This document shows positions 6,648-14,766 of a DNA stretch of 33,658 bases, in pieces. The notes beneath the pieces were generated by a model. The model saw nothing but the letters and a program-made list of their open reading frames with translations. It searched no databases and had not been told where the DNA came from. Where the stretch lies: NCBI GenBank assembly GCA_018377375.1, contig JAGZZN010000014.1, forward strand, positions 1-33,658, read 5' to 3'. A program made the translations under genes and the position numbers. The DNA is from Streptococcus parasanguinis. Its GTDB lineage: Bacteria; Bacillota; Bacilli; Lactobacillales; Streptococcaceae. The stretch's first letter is position 1. Each line of letters opens with the position of its first letter.

Positions 6648-8009
6648 TTAAGAATCTTTTCTTACACGTAAAACACCAACCGATAGAATTGCTAGGAAGA
6701 CACCCATGACAAGAACTACCGGTGTCATCTTTTCACCTGTACTTGGAAGAACTTTTTTCTTACCTTGCTTTTGTGCTTCTTCTTTAACAGAAGATGAAGA
6801 TGATTTCAATGAAGAACTTGATGTGGATGTTGAGTTCGATGTAGAACCAGAACTCGATGAAGATGATGAACTTGATGAAGAACTAGAACTCGATGAAGAT
6901 GATGAACTTGATGAAGAACTAGAACTCGTTGAAGATGATGAACTTGATGAAGAACTAGAACTCGTTGAGGAGGTTGAGCTAGGTGTCGGTGGAGTTTGTT
7001 CTTTCTCACCCAATCCTTCGCCAGATCCTGTTTCCAATCGCACTTCACGGGTTAAACTACGCGGTGCTGGGAAATTGGTTGCCTTCCATGTTAATGTATT
7101 ATGGACAATATCACCGACTTTCGTTCCAGGAGCTACTTTTGTAGAATATTCAATATACATTGGCCAATTGTAATTATCACCAAATTCAATTGTAAAACCA
7201 GTGATCTTTCCATCTGCATTCTTATCGAAAACAGCTTTTTTAGTAAAGTTATCTAGAACTGGGAGACTCAAGATCTGAGCTTCGTTCTTGATCCCACCTT
7301 CTACAGGAGCATAACGAACCGCGCGTAAGCTACCTTCAACCAATGTTAAGCCATCTCCGAATTGGTCTTTAATGACCATTCCACGGAGGATATCTTGACG
7401 GGCATTTAAGAGAATCCGCCATTTGATTATGGTTGGATCAGACTTATCTTGGTAGCCATATTTCATCTCATAGTCTCCAGCTTCTCCATCAGTCTTTTCA
7501 TAATTCAATGAAAAATCTGTATTGCCTAGTTTAAATTGGATTGGGGATGTTTTAGTGACCACTTCTGAGTCTACTTTTACATCAAAATGCAAGGCAACTC
7601 GCTTGTTGAGTGGATGAGATGCGAAATAATCATTAAAGGTAACGGTCACTGTTTTCTTAGCTGTATCAACGACAGCTTTCCCCACCGTCTGACCATTTGA
7701 TTGACCTTCCTCAAGAACATTGAATTCCAATGCTGTGTAGAGGGCTAATTCTTTTGGCAAACTAAGAGTTAAGGTATCACCAGCTTGAATAGCTTGCGAA
7801 TCTGGGAAGGTCAAAGAAATACTTGCTGACAATTTTTCATTTGTCAACACCTTGCTCCCATTTGTTAGCGTGTTACCGTCTTTCGTTAGACGTGCTGTCT
7901 GTGTGTATGATGAGACTTCTGCAGCATGAATTGTTTTAGTCAAACCAGCTGTGAATAGAATCGTTAGCACTAAGGCAAGTGCCCATACAATTTGACGAAC
8001 CTGTTTCAT
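6648..8009 (-). CDS. LPXTG cell-wall-anchored adhesin-like protein with serine-rich stalk
   Basis: This 453-residue secreted protein has a signal peptide (1-29/30, ending HAA|EVSS). A folded A region (about 31-335) resembles the Ig-like N domains of Cna/Sdr-type MSCRAMM adhesins, with motifs such as VTVTFNDYF and IIKWRILLN...DILRGMVIKDQF. A nearly pure serine/threonine stalk (about 343-410) is followed by a sortase signal, LPSTG at 421-425, a hydrophobic helix and the RVRKDS tail. It should be displayed on the cell wall; the ligand is unknown. The stalk is built from 36-bp DNA repeats, so its length may vary between strains. AGGAGG lies 6-7 nt before the ATG. It follows glmM by 47 nt with a hairpin just before the ribosome site; no clear promoter of its own is seen, so read-through from glmM is likely. 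Confidence 0.9.
   Translation of the reverse strand: MKQVRQIVWALALVLTILFTAGLTKTIHAAEVSSYTQTARLTKDGNTLTNGSKVLTNEKLSASISLTFPDSQAIQAGDTLTLSLPKELALYTALEFNVLEEGQSNGQTVGKAVVDTAKKTVTVTFNDYFASHPLNKRVALHFDVKVDSEVVTKTSPIQFKLGNTDFSLNYEKTDGEAGDYEMKYGYQDKSDPTIIKWRILLNARQDILRGMVIKDQFGDGLTLVEGSLRAVRYAPVEGGIKNEAQILSLPVLDNFTKKAVFDKNADGKITGFTIEFGDNYNWPMYIEYSTKVAPGTKVGDIVHNTLTWKATNFPAPRSLTREVRLETGSGEGLGEKEQTPPTPSSTSSTSSSSSSSSSSSTSSSSSSSSSSSSSSSSSSSSSSSSSSGSTSNSTSTSSSSLKSSSSSVKEEAQKQGKKKVLPSTGEKMTPVVLVMGVFLAILSVGVLRVRKDS
6850..6981. repeat. 36-bp tandem repeats encoding the serine stalk
   Basis: A 36-bp unit begins at 6850, 6886 and 6922, with a degenerate partial copy at 6958-6981. Copies 1 and 2 are identical over the unit; copy 3 differs at one base (GAT to GTT on the plus strand). 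Each unit encodes 12 serines on the minus strand using TCA, TCT, TCG and AGT codons. Repeats are contiguous, so this is slippage-prone coding repeat and not a CRISPR. Confidence 0.9.
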
Positions 8010-8022
8010 ATATACCTCCTCT

Positions 8023-8040
8023 GCTCGCCTATTTGCGAGC
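8023..8040 (-). promoter_or_regulatory. Hairpin abutting the ribosome site of the LPXTG gene
   Basis: GCTCGC (minus 8040-8035) and GCGAGC (8028-8023) form a perfect 6-bp GC-rich stem with a 6-nt loop. It is separated by one base from the AGAGGAGG site. There is no T tract on the minus side, so it is not a terminator for this gene. A role in mRNA stability, processing or ribosome access is inference. Confidence 0.45.
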
Positions 8041-8056
8041 CATGTTTTTTACAAGG

Positions 8057-9406
8057 TTAAAGTCCGATTTCTGCTTGAACAACTGCAGCAATGGTATCTA
8101 CATAGTAGTCCACTTCTTCATGGGTTGGTGCTTCTGCCATCACACGAAGGAGGGGTTCAGTTCCACTTGGACGCACGAGGATGCGGCCATTTCCTGCCAT
8201 TTCCGCTTCCATTTTTTCAATGATTTCACGAATAGCAGGCACTTCCATCGCCTTGTCTTTCATGCTATTTTCAACCCGGATATTGACCAGTTTTTGTGGA
8301 TAAATGGTTACTTCAGCAGCCAATTCAGATAATTTCTTGCCGGTTTCTTGCATGATTTTTGTCAATTGAACGCCTGTTAATTGACCATCACCTGTTGTGT
8401 TGTAATCCATGATGACGACGTGACCAGATTGTTCACCACCAAGATTGTATCCTGATTTGCGCATTTCTTCAACCACATAACGGTCTCCGACAGCAGTGAT
8501 TTCTTTTTGAATCCCCTTCGCATCTAATGCTTTGTGGAAGCCAAGATTGGACATGACGGTTGTGACGATGGTATTTTTTTCGAGCAAGCCCTTGCTTGAA
8601 AGATAAGAACCGATGATGTACATGATCTTATCTCCGTCTACAATCTCTCCATTTTCATCAACAGCAATCAAGCGATCGCTGTCTCCGTCAAAGGCAAGAC
8701 CAATCGCTGCACCTACTTCTTTCACCTTCTCTTGCAAATGCTCCGGGTGAGTAGAACCAACCCCATCATTGATGTTCAAACCATCTGGGTTTTCACCGAT
8801 GACAGTCAATTGAGCTCCCAAATCTGCAAAGATTTGACGGGCACTAGTAGAGGCTGCACCATTTGCTGTATCTAAGACTACGTGCATGCCCTCGAGTTGA
8901 ACGCCTGTCGATACAAGGAATTCTTGATACTTACGCAAGCCTTCTGGATATTCCATGACAGTTCCTAAACCTTGGGCACTTGGACGTGGAAGCGTATCTT
9001 CAGCCGCATCAAGTAAGGCTTCAATTTCAAGTTCGCGATCGTCATCCAATTTGAAACCATCACCACCAAAGAATTTGATGCCATTGTCCAAGGCTGGATT
9101 GTGGCTAGCAGAAATCATCACTCCGGCGCTGGCTTTTTCCGTACGAACTAGATAAGCGACACCTGGTGTTGCAATCACACCCAACTTGTAGACGCGAATT
9201 CCAACAGATAAGAGGCCAGCAATTAAGGCATGCTCTAACATTTCACCAGAAATACGTGTATCACGTCCAACAAATACCAAGGGCGTTTCTTCTTCGTGTT
9301 GGCTCAAGACATAGCCACCGAAACGGCCTAGTTTAAAAGCCAATTCTGGCGTTAATTCTACATTTGCTTCTCCACGGACACCGTCCGTTCCAAAATATTT
9401 ACCCAT
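8057..9406 (-). CDS. glmM: Phosphoglucosamine mutase
   Basis: This 449-residue enzyme converts glucosamine-6-phosphate to glucosamine-1-phosphate, the step before UDP-GlcNAc for peptidoglycan. The phosphoserine loop ISASHNP gives the catalytic serine at 101. The Mg-binding loop DGDSDR is at 240-245 and the C-terminal phosphate-binding RPSGTEP is present. Length is normal. It is third in cdaA-cdaR-glmM, an order conserved in Firmicutes; GlmM is known to bind and inhibit CdaA, which links c-di-AMP synthesis to cell-wall precursor supply. It starts 22 nt after cdaR with a GGTAATGAAG ribosome site. Confidence 0.97.
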   Translation of the reverse strand: MGKYFGTDGVRGEANVELTPELAFKLGRFGGYVLSQHEEETPLVFVGRDTRISGEMLEHALIAGLLSVGIRVYKLGVIATPGVAYLVRTEKASAGVMISASHNPALDNGIKFFGGDGFKLDDDRELEIEALLDAAEDTLPRPSAQGLGTVMEYPEGLRKYQEFLVSTGVQLEGMHVVLDTANGAASTSARQIFADLGAQLTVIGENPDGLNINDGVGSTHPEHLQEKVKEVGAAIGLAFDGDSDRLIAVDENGEIVDGDKIMYIIGSYLSSKGLLEKNTIVTTVMSNLGFHKALDAKGIQKEITAVGDRYVVEEMRKSGYNLGGEQSGHVVIMDYNTTGDGQLTGVQLTKIMQETGKKLSELAAEVTIYPQKLVNIRVENSMKDKAMEVPAIREIIEKMEAEMAGNGRILVRPSGTEPLLRVMAEAPTHEEVDYYVDTIAAVVQAEIGL

Positions 9407-9428
9407 TCTTCATTACCTTTTTTACTTT

Positions 9429-10178
9429 CTAATTACTTGAACTGGAGGAGGTCGACGACGAACTGCTTGAGCTTGACGTAGACGAGCTACTCTTTGTGGT
9501 CACTTGAATCCGTGTTTCACTCGGATTGACCAGACCTGGTAGAACATTTCCTTGGGCATCTACTGCATTTAAGGAAATGGTTCCGCTATAATTTCCACTA
9601 ATGATCTCACTGGATGGGAAGACCGCTTGGACATGATCAATGCGACTCAAGGTTTCTTGATCGCTGGTCACTTCTACCTTGGTGGTTTCAAGAGAAATAT
9701 CCGATACCGTGATTCCATTCACAATTTGATTGTCCGGGATCGTAGCCCTGACCGCAAACGATTTTTTCGCTTTCTTCCCGATTTTTACAGAAACTTTCTG
9801 AGGCTCAACGGTTGCGGTCAAACCGGCTGGAAGATCTTCTACAATCAATGGCACTTCGACGGTACCTTCCTTGGCCTTACGAAGATCCGCTACCACGCGA
9901 AATTTTCGCGTTCCCGGCTGCATTTCGCTTGCAAGAGCGACCCGGTTTGAACCCTTTAGAAAGACCGTTACCTCTGATGTTAACCCACTGACAAAATATG
10001 TCTTGTCATTGTACTTGGCATCAATTGGAATATTGGTCAAGGTATTGGTGTAGGTCTCTGAACTCACTTGTCTAGCGCTGCTATTATTTTGAAAATTAAA
10101 GGATGACGCATTGATAAACAAGATAAAGGACAATAAGACGGAAGAGAAAACATAAAGAAATTCTTTTTTCGATCTCAT
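9429..10178 (-). CDS. cdaR: CdaR, YbbR-domain regulator of CdaA, with poly-serine tail
   Basis: This 249-residue protein has an N-terminal membrane anchor (about 8-23) followed by extracytoplasmic YbbR repeats; I see room for two (about 45-130 and 135-228), fewer than the longer Bacillus protein. It modulates the diadenylate cyclase encoded just upstream. The ATG at 10178 overlaps the cdaA stop by 4 nt and has GGGAGG upstream; an earlier in-frame start 11 codons upstream lies inside cdaA and is unlikely. The last 20 residues (about 230-249) are serine/threonine only, ending in Asn, with mixed serine codons. This low-complexity tail resembles the stalk of the LPXTG protein downstream and is not part of the family core. 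Confidence 0.9.
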   Translation of the reverse strand: MRSKKEFLYVFSSVLLSFILFINASSFNFQNNSSARQVSSETYTNTLTNIPIDAKYNDKTYFVSGLTSEVTVFLKGSNRVALASEMQPGTRKFRVVADLRKAKEGTVEVPLIVEDLPAGLTATVEPQKVSVKIGKKAKKSFAVRATIPDNQIVNGITVSDISLETTKVEVTSDQETLSRIDHVQAVFPSSEIISGNYSGTISLNAVDAQGNVLPGLVNPSETRIQVTTKSSSSTSSSSSSSSTSSSSSN

Positions 10179-11023
10179 TTTGTTACCCTCCCAAATAGAC
10201 GCTCTTTCCAACTACTCATTTTATTCTCTTCAGGAACCAAGAAGGATCTCAATTCTGCCTCGAACTCTTCTAAGGTTAAATCGTGACGGAAAGTTCCATT
10301 ATAGGTCACAGAGATCCCGCCCGTTTCTTCTGATACCACAAAGGTAAAGGCATCCGAAACTTCAGATAAACCAATGGCTGCGCGGTGACGCGTTCCGAAC
10401 TCCTTTGAAATTCCAGTGTTTTCGGTCAAGGGCAGGTAGGCACAAGAAACAGCGATTTTATCATTGCGGACAATGACGGCTCCATCATGCAAGGGAGTAT
10501 TAGGAATGAAGATGTTAATCAGCAATTCTCCTGAAATCTCTGCATCTAGAGGAATCCCTGTGGAAATATATTCCTGAAGGGTTCTGGCTCCTTGAATGGC
10601 TACCAAGGCACCAATCTTACGTGGGCTCATATAAGCTACTGCCTTTACATAGGCCTGCACCATCTTCTCTTCCTGACTGACTTCACTCGTCGTAAAGAAT
10701 TCTGTCGCCCGACCCAGACGCTCTAAACCAATCCGAATCTCAGGGGAGAAAATCACAACCAGGGCGATAACCCCATAAGTAATCACTTGATTGATCAGCC
10801 ATGAAATAGTCGTGAGCCCTAAGAAATTGGCTAAAAACTGCACCAAGAAAAAGATAATAACTCCACGAACCAAAATCATGATCTTAGTCCCTACGATGGC
10901 CTTGATCAAAAAATACAACAACCAAGCCACCAGGGCAATATCGATGATATTGATAATAACACTCCACCAATTCGGGAACAAACTGGTCCAAAATTGTGGA
11001 TTTGAAAACTGTTGAATATTCAT
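10175..11023 (-). CDS. cdaA: Diadenylate cyclase CdaA
   Basis: This 282-residue membrane enzyme makes cyclic di-AMP from two ATP. Three hydrophobic helices occupy about residues 18-92. The DAC domain follows with the catalytic DGA motif at 180-182 (PLHDGAVIV) and RHR at 212-214 (GTRHRAAIG). It matches the housekeeping CdaA/DacA type of streptococci, where c-di-AMP controls potassium and osmolyte uptake, wall homeostasis and competence. It is first in cdaA-cdaR-glmM, divergent from murT, with an extended -10 promoter in the 103-bp gap. Confidence 0.97.
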   Translation of the reverse strand: MNIQQFSNPQFWTSLFPNWWSVIINIIDIALVAWLLYFLIKAIVGTKIMILVRGVIIFFLVQFLANFLGLTTISWLINQVITYGVIALVVIFSPEIRIGLERLGRATEFFTTSEVSQEEKMVQAYVKAVAYMSPRKIGALVAIQGARTLQEYISTGIPLDAEISGELLINIFIPNTPLHDGAVIVRNDKIAVSCAYLPLTENTGISKEFGTRHRAAIGLSEVSDAFTFVVSEETGGISVTYNGTFRHDLTLEEFEAELRSFLVPEENKMSSWKERLFGRVTK

Positions 11024-11061
11024 ATTCTCATACCTACCACTTCTCTAAAAGACATCATCTT

Positions 11062-11070
11062 ATTATAACA
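11062..11070 (-). promoter_or_regulatory. Extended -10 promoter of cdaA-cdaR-glmM
   Basis: On the minus strand TGTTATAAT (a perfect TATAAT at 11062-11067, with TG one base upstream) lies 38 nt before the cdaA ATG. No good -35 is seen at 16-18 nt; the nearby TTGAAA is too close to serve. Confidence 0.7.
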
Positions 11071-11110
11071 CGTTTCAACAGATTTTTCTGTAACCTTCTG
11101 ATGCTTTTTA

Positions 11111-11119
11111 TGATAAAAT
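11111..11119 (+). promoter_or_regulatory. Extended -10 promoter of murT-gatD, predicting a leaderless mRNA
   Basis: TGATAAAAT (TG at 11111-11112, TAAAAT at 11114-11119) is separated from the murT ATG by only 7 nt, so transcription should start at or within 1-2 nt of the start codon. No purine-rich ribosome site is present in the intervening ATGATTT. Confidence 0.65.
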
Positions 11120-11126
11120 ATGATTT

Positions 11127-12470
11127 ATGAAGATAAATACAACCTTGGGCCTTCTGGCAGGAAAGCTTTCCGGCTCTATTCTAGAAAAAATGGGGCGGGG
11201 ATCAACCCTACCAGGTAAAGTAGCCCTCAAATTTGATAAAGATATTCTCAGTCAACTGGCCAAAAACTATGAGATTGTTGTGATTACAGGAACAAATGGA
11301 AAAACCCTGACCACTGCGCTAACCGTAGGTATTCTCCAAGAAGCTTTTGGACCGATTTTAACCAATCCAAGTGGGGCCAATATGATCTCTGGGATTACAA
11401 CGACCTTCTTACGGGCTAAGCATTCGAAATCAAATCGACCGATTGCGGTACTTGAAATTGACGAGGCCAGCCTCTCTCGGATTTGTGATTATATTAAGCC
11501 CAGCCTTTTTGTGGTCACCAATATTTTCCGAGATCAGATGGACCGCTATGGAGAGATCTATACGACCTACCAAATGATTTTGGATGCCATTCACAAGGTC
11601 CCAACTGCGACGGTTCTGTTAAATGGAGATAGTCCGCTATTTAATAGTCAGACCTTATCCAATCCGATCCAATATTATGGATTTGATACAGAAAAATCAG
11701 AGCCACAACTAGCCCATTACAATACCGAAGGAATCCTGTGCCCGCATTGCCACAACATCCTCAAGTACAAGCTCAATACCTATGCTAACCTGGGAGATTA
11801 TATCTGTGAACACTGTGGTTTCCACCGGCCCCCTCTGACCTATGCCGTATCGGACCTCCTCTCTTTAACCCATCGATCTTCCAACTTCCGGATCCAAGGG
11901 CAAGATTACCACATCAATATCGGTGGTCTCTACAACATCTACAATGCCTTAGCAGCTGTCTCTGTTGCTGGATTCTTTGGGGTTCAACCTGAAGTGATTA
12001 AGCAAGGATTTGATCGCAGCCGCGCTGTCTTCGGTCGTCAGGAAACCTTTAAGATTGGGGATAAGGAATGTACCCTAGTCCTGATCAAAAATCCAGTTGG
12101 AGCTACTCAGGCTATTGAAATGATCAAACTAGCGCCGTATTCCTTCAGCTTGTCTGTGCTTCTCAACGCGAATTATGCAGATGGGATCGACACCAGCTGG
12201 ATCTGGGATGCGGACTTTGAGCAAATCACCCAGATGGACATCCCAGAGATTAACGCCGGAGGAGTACGCCACTCTGAGATCGCTCGGCGACTCCGGGTCA
12301 CTGGCTATCCTGCTGACCAGATCACTGAAATGGCTGAATTAAAAGAGGTCTTCCAACGTATCCAGCAACAGGAAACCCCTCATGCTTACATTTTAGCTAC
12401 CTATACAGCCATGCTAGAATTCCGTGAACTCTTGGCCCAAGAACACCTGATTGAAAAGGAGATGCACTAA
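11127..12470 (+). CDS. murT: MurT, lipid II isoglutaminyl synthase ligase subunit
   Basis: This 447-residue Mur-ligase-like subunit, with GatD, amidates the alpha-carboxyl of D-Glu at position 2 of the lipid II stem peptide. The ATP-binding GTNGKT is at 55-60. A four-cysteine zinc ribbon, unusual among Mur ligases but typical of MurT, uses Cys205, Cys208, Cys227 and Cys230. The C-terminal DUF1727 region includes KNPVGATQAIEM and LNANYADGIDTSWIWD. The N-terminus aligns from the first residue with other streptococcal MurT sequences as I remember them, supporting ATG 11127 even though no ribosome site precedes it. It overlaps gatD by 1 nt (TAATG). Confidence 0.96.
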   Translation: MKINTTLGLLAGKLSGSILEKMGRGSTLPGKVALKFDKDILSQLAKNYEIVVITGTNGKTLTTALTVGILQEAFGPILTNPSGANMISGITTTFLRAKHSKSNRPIAVLEIDEASLSRICDYIKPSLFVVTNIFRDQMDRYGEIYTTYQMILDAIHKVPTATVLLNGDSPLFNSQTLSNPIQYYGFDTEKSEPQLAHYNTEGILCPHCHNILKYKLNTYANLGDYICEHCGFHRPPLTYAVSDLLSLTHRSSNFRIQGQDYHINIGGLYNIYNALAAVSVAGFFGVQPEVIKQGFDRSRAVFGRQETFKIGDKECTLVLIKNPVGATQAIEMIKLAPYSFSLSVLLNANYADGIDTSWIWDADFEQITQMDIPEINAGGVRHSEIARRLRVTGYPADQITEMAELKEVFQRIQQQETPHAYILATYTAMLEFRELLAQEHLIEKEMH

Positions 12471-13258
12471 TGACTTATACTTCCCTAGAATCTTCTGATC
12501 AGGCACAGTATCCCTACAGCCTGCGCATTGCCCATCTCTATGGCAACTTAATGAATACCTATGGGGACAATGGAAATATCCTCATGCTCAAGTACGTTGC
12601 GGAAAAGCTTGGAGCCCATGTCACTGTTGATATCGTCTCTCTCAAAGACCGGTTCGACCCTGATGCCTACGATATCGCCTTTTTCGGCGGCGGGCAAGAC
12701 TACGAACAGACCATTGTATCCGAGGATCTACCAGATAAAAAAGAAGACCTCGAACGCTTTATTCATGACGATGGGGTAGTCCTTGCTATCTGTGGTGGCT
12801 TTCAACTTCTAGGCCAATACTACATTGAAGCTTCTGGCAAACGCATTGAGGGCCTCGGTATTATGGGCCACTATACGCTCAACCAAGTCAACAACCGCTA
12901 TATCGGTGATATCAAAATCCATAACGAAGAATTTAACGAAACCTATTATGGTTTTGAGAACCACCAAGGTCGGACCTTCTTGGCTGAGGATGAAAAACCA
13001 CTGGGCAAGGTCGTCTATGGAAATGGGAACAACAAAGAAGATGGATGCGAAGGGGTTCATTACAAGAACGTCTTTGGCAGCTACTTCCACGGTCCTATCT
13101 TGTCCCGAAATGCCAATTTGGCCTATCGCCTAGTGAGCACTGCTTTAAAAAATAAATATGGCAAGGACCTTTCCCTACCGGCTTATGAGGAGATTCTAAG
13201 CCTAGAGCAGCCGGAAGAGTACGCTGATGTGAAAAGCAAGGCCCCTACTGAACAATAA
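12470..13258 (+). CDS. gatD: GatD, glutamine amidotransferase subunit of lipid II isoglutaminyl synthase
   Basis: This 262-residue class-I-like (CobB/CobQ-type) glutaminase releases ammonia from glutamine for MurT. The nucleophile is Cys108 in LAICGGFQLLG and the catalytic histidine is about His207 in SYFHGPILSRN. Early residues HLYGNLMNTYGDNGNILML are typical of the family. Its ATG shares one base with the murT stop codon, giving tight coupling for a 1:1 complex. Amidated lipid II is needed for efficient cross-linking by streptococcal transpeptidases and is essential in pneumococcus. Confidence 0.96.
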   Translation: MTYTSLESSDQAQYPYSLRIAHLYGNLMNTYGDNGNILMLKYVAEKLGAHVTVDIVSLKDRFDPDAYDIAFFGGGQDYEQTIVSEDLPDKKEDLERFIHDDGVVLAICGGFQLLGQYYIEASGKRIEGLGIMGHYTLNQVNNRYIGDIKIHNEEFNETYYGFENHQGRTFLAEDEKPLGKVVYGNGNNKEDGCEGVHYKNVFGSYFHGPILSRNANLAYRLVSTALKNKYGKDLSLPAYEEILSLEQPEEYADVKSKAPTEQ

Positions 13259-13265
13259 GGAGATA

Positions 13266-13553
13266 ATGATGAACAAAAATAATCTACACTACATTGCTTT
13301 ATTACTTTTAATTTTATTGATTGCTGGTATTTCCCTTGCAAACATGCAATCGGTTACCGTAAATTTCCTCTTGGTCCAATTTAAATTGCCCTTGATCATT
13401 CTGATCTTGCTCTGTGTCCTCTTGGGTGCATTCGTCATGACCTTGGTTAATTTTTCAAAGGGATTCTCCCTAAAAAAAGAACTCAAGAGCACTCAAAAGC
13501 AACTGGAGGAAGAAAAGAAAGAAGTTAAAGCAGAAGACAAAGATAACAACTAA
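13266..13553 (+). CDS. LapA-domain (DUF1049) small membrane protein
   Basis: This is a protein of 95 residues (94 if the second ATG is used). Two hydrophobic helices (about 9-28 and 37-60) are separated by a short loop containing NMQSVTVNFLLVQFKLP, followed by a charged, coiled-coil-like C-terminal tail (LKKELKSTQKQLEEEKKEV...). This two-helix plus tail layout matches the LapA/YrvD family; E. coli LapA works in lipopolysaccharide regulation, but the Gram-positive function is unknown. AAGGAG lies 3-4 nt before the first ATG and 6-7 nt before the second (13269), so the second may be the true start. It is 7 nt after gatD and is the last gene before a terminator. Confidence 0.82.
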   Translation: MMNKNNLHYIALLLLILLIAGISLANMQSVTVNFLLVQFKLPLIILILLCVLLGAFVMTLVNFSKGFSLKKELKSTQKQLEEEKKEVKAEDKDNN

Positions 13554-13577
13554 AAAAGCACCGATCGGTGCTTTTTT
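13552..13577. terminator. Bidirectional terminator between murT-gatD unit and MFS gene
   Basis: This is a perfect 26-bp palindrome: A6, GCACC, GATC, GGTGC, T6. It overlaps the stop codon of the LapA-like gene on the plus side and lies 24 nt after the MFS stop on the minus side, with a T tract in both directions. Confidence 0.88.
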
Positions 13578-13600
13578 CATGCTGATTTACCTTCATTTGA

Positions 13601-14764
13601 TTACAGTTGCTTGGCGACTACTTGAGCTAGGAGTGAAAAGAGGATGACACCAGCTCCTATCAGGAGAAAAGATTCTACACGGACACTTGGTAACCAGGTC
13701 ATCAATCCTTTAGCCACAGGCATAAAGAGAATAGCCAAGGTAAAAATGGTGCTTAAGACCCGTCCCAGATAGTCTCCTTCTACCTTTGTTTGAACCTGGG
13801 TAAAAAAGTGGATGTTAAAAATTGTCATAAAGAGTTCACAGACCAAATTTCCAGAAAAGGAAAGAAAAGGCGGAAGGGGCAAGCCCATCATGAAGACTCC
13901 TACTCCTGTTAAAATCAATAAGAAGAGAAGCATTTCCATGCTTGATTTAAATTTATTAGCAATCAAGGCTCCGATGATAGAGCCAATAGCGCCCAAGGTT
14001 AAGATGGTCGCATAGGCTCCTTTGACCCCGTAAAGGCGATTCGAAAAGGGAAGTAAAAACTCAAAAGCCGCAAAAAAGAAATTGACGCTAGACGCGACCA
14101 AGAGGAGAAAGAAAATCTCTTTCTGATGCCAGATGTAATCTAGTCCATCTTTCATATCCGAAAAAATATCTTTTCCCGTAAACTCTTTCCTTTCTTGAAC
14201 CTTGGCTTCTTCTTTTGGAAGGAATGCCACTAGGACAAAGGCGATGAAAAAGGTCACCGCATCTAGCAAGAGGGTTGCGTGGAGACTGGCAAATTGTAAA
14301 ACAAGGAAAGAGAACACAGGAGAGCTGACACCAACAACCTGTAAGACCAACTCCAAGCGAGCATTATAGGTCACAATCTCATCTTTCTCTACAACTTCTG
14401 TGATAATAGCTTTGTTGGCCGTACGAGAAAATGCAAAGGCAATGGCCTGGACAATGTTGGCAACAATCAGGGCTGCAATCATCCAACGATCATTCCTGAT
14501 AAAGGAAATGCCCAAACAAAGGAGACCACAAACCAAGTCGGTCGTCATCAAAATCTTGCGACGCGAAAAACGGTCTGAGATCACGCCACCAAATGGATTG
14601 ACTAGAATAGAGGTGACGAGTTCAGAAATCTGATAAATCCCCAACACTGTCTTTCCTACCGTCCCCATCGAGGCCAGCCAGACACTATTCCCGTAATCAT
14701 AGAGCATATTTCCCATTCGATTGATCGCCCCACGAGCAATTAATTGGACTGCATGTCGATTCAT
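13601..14764 (-). CDS. MFS exporter, downstream copy of a tandem pair
   Basis: This 387-residue protein has about 12 hydrophobic helices and the MFS motif A between helices 2 and 3 (GGVISDRFSRRKILM). It resembles the MefA/EntS-type drug-efflux MFS branch; the substrate cannot be read from sequence. It is nearly identical (roughly nine residues in ten by eye) to the neighbour at 14873, but lacks its last five residues. Differences are scattered and mostly conservative, so both copies look functional. It has a strong AAGGAGG site 6 nt from the ATG, embedded in an inverted repeat, plus its own extended -10 promoter, neither of which is found before the upstream copy. Confidence 0.88.
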   Translation of the reverse strand: MNRHAVQLIARGAINRMGNMLYDYGNSVWLASMGTVGKTVLGIYQISELVTSILVNPFGGVISDRFSRRKILMTTDLVCGLLCLGISFIRNDRWMIAALIVANIVQAIAFAFSRTANKAIITEVVEKDEIVTYNARLELVLQVVGVSSPVFSFLVLQFASLHATLLLDAVTFFIAFVLVAFLPKEEAKVQERKEFTGKDIFSDMKDGLDYIWHQKEIFFLLLVASSVNFFFAAFEFLLPFSNRLYGVKGAYATILTLGAIGSIIGALIANKFKSSMEMLLFLLILTGVGVFMMGLPLPPFLSFSGNLVCELFMTIFNIHFFTQVQTKVEGDYLGRVLSTIFTLAILFMPVAKGLMTWLPSVRVESFLLIGAGVILFSLLAQVVAKQL

Positions 14765-14766
14765 AA

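Noticed and set aside
6850..6981. CRISPR-like array of 36-bp repeats
   Set aside because: Units are contiguous without spacers and lie in frame within a serine-rich coding region.
6706..7173. Acidic 155-aa ORF on the plus strand
   Set aside because: It is the antisense of the serine repeats, giving Asp/Glu/Leu runs; it has no ribosome site and no promoter.
13552..13577. The 26-bp palindrome as a protein-binding operator
   Set aside because: A6/T6 flanks and its position between two converging genes fit a bidirectional terminator.
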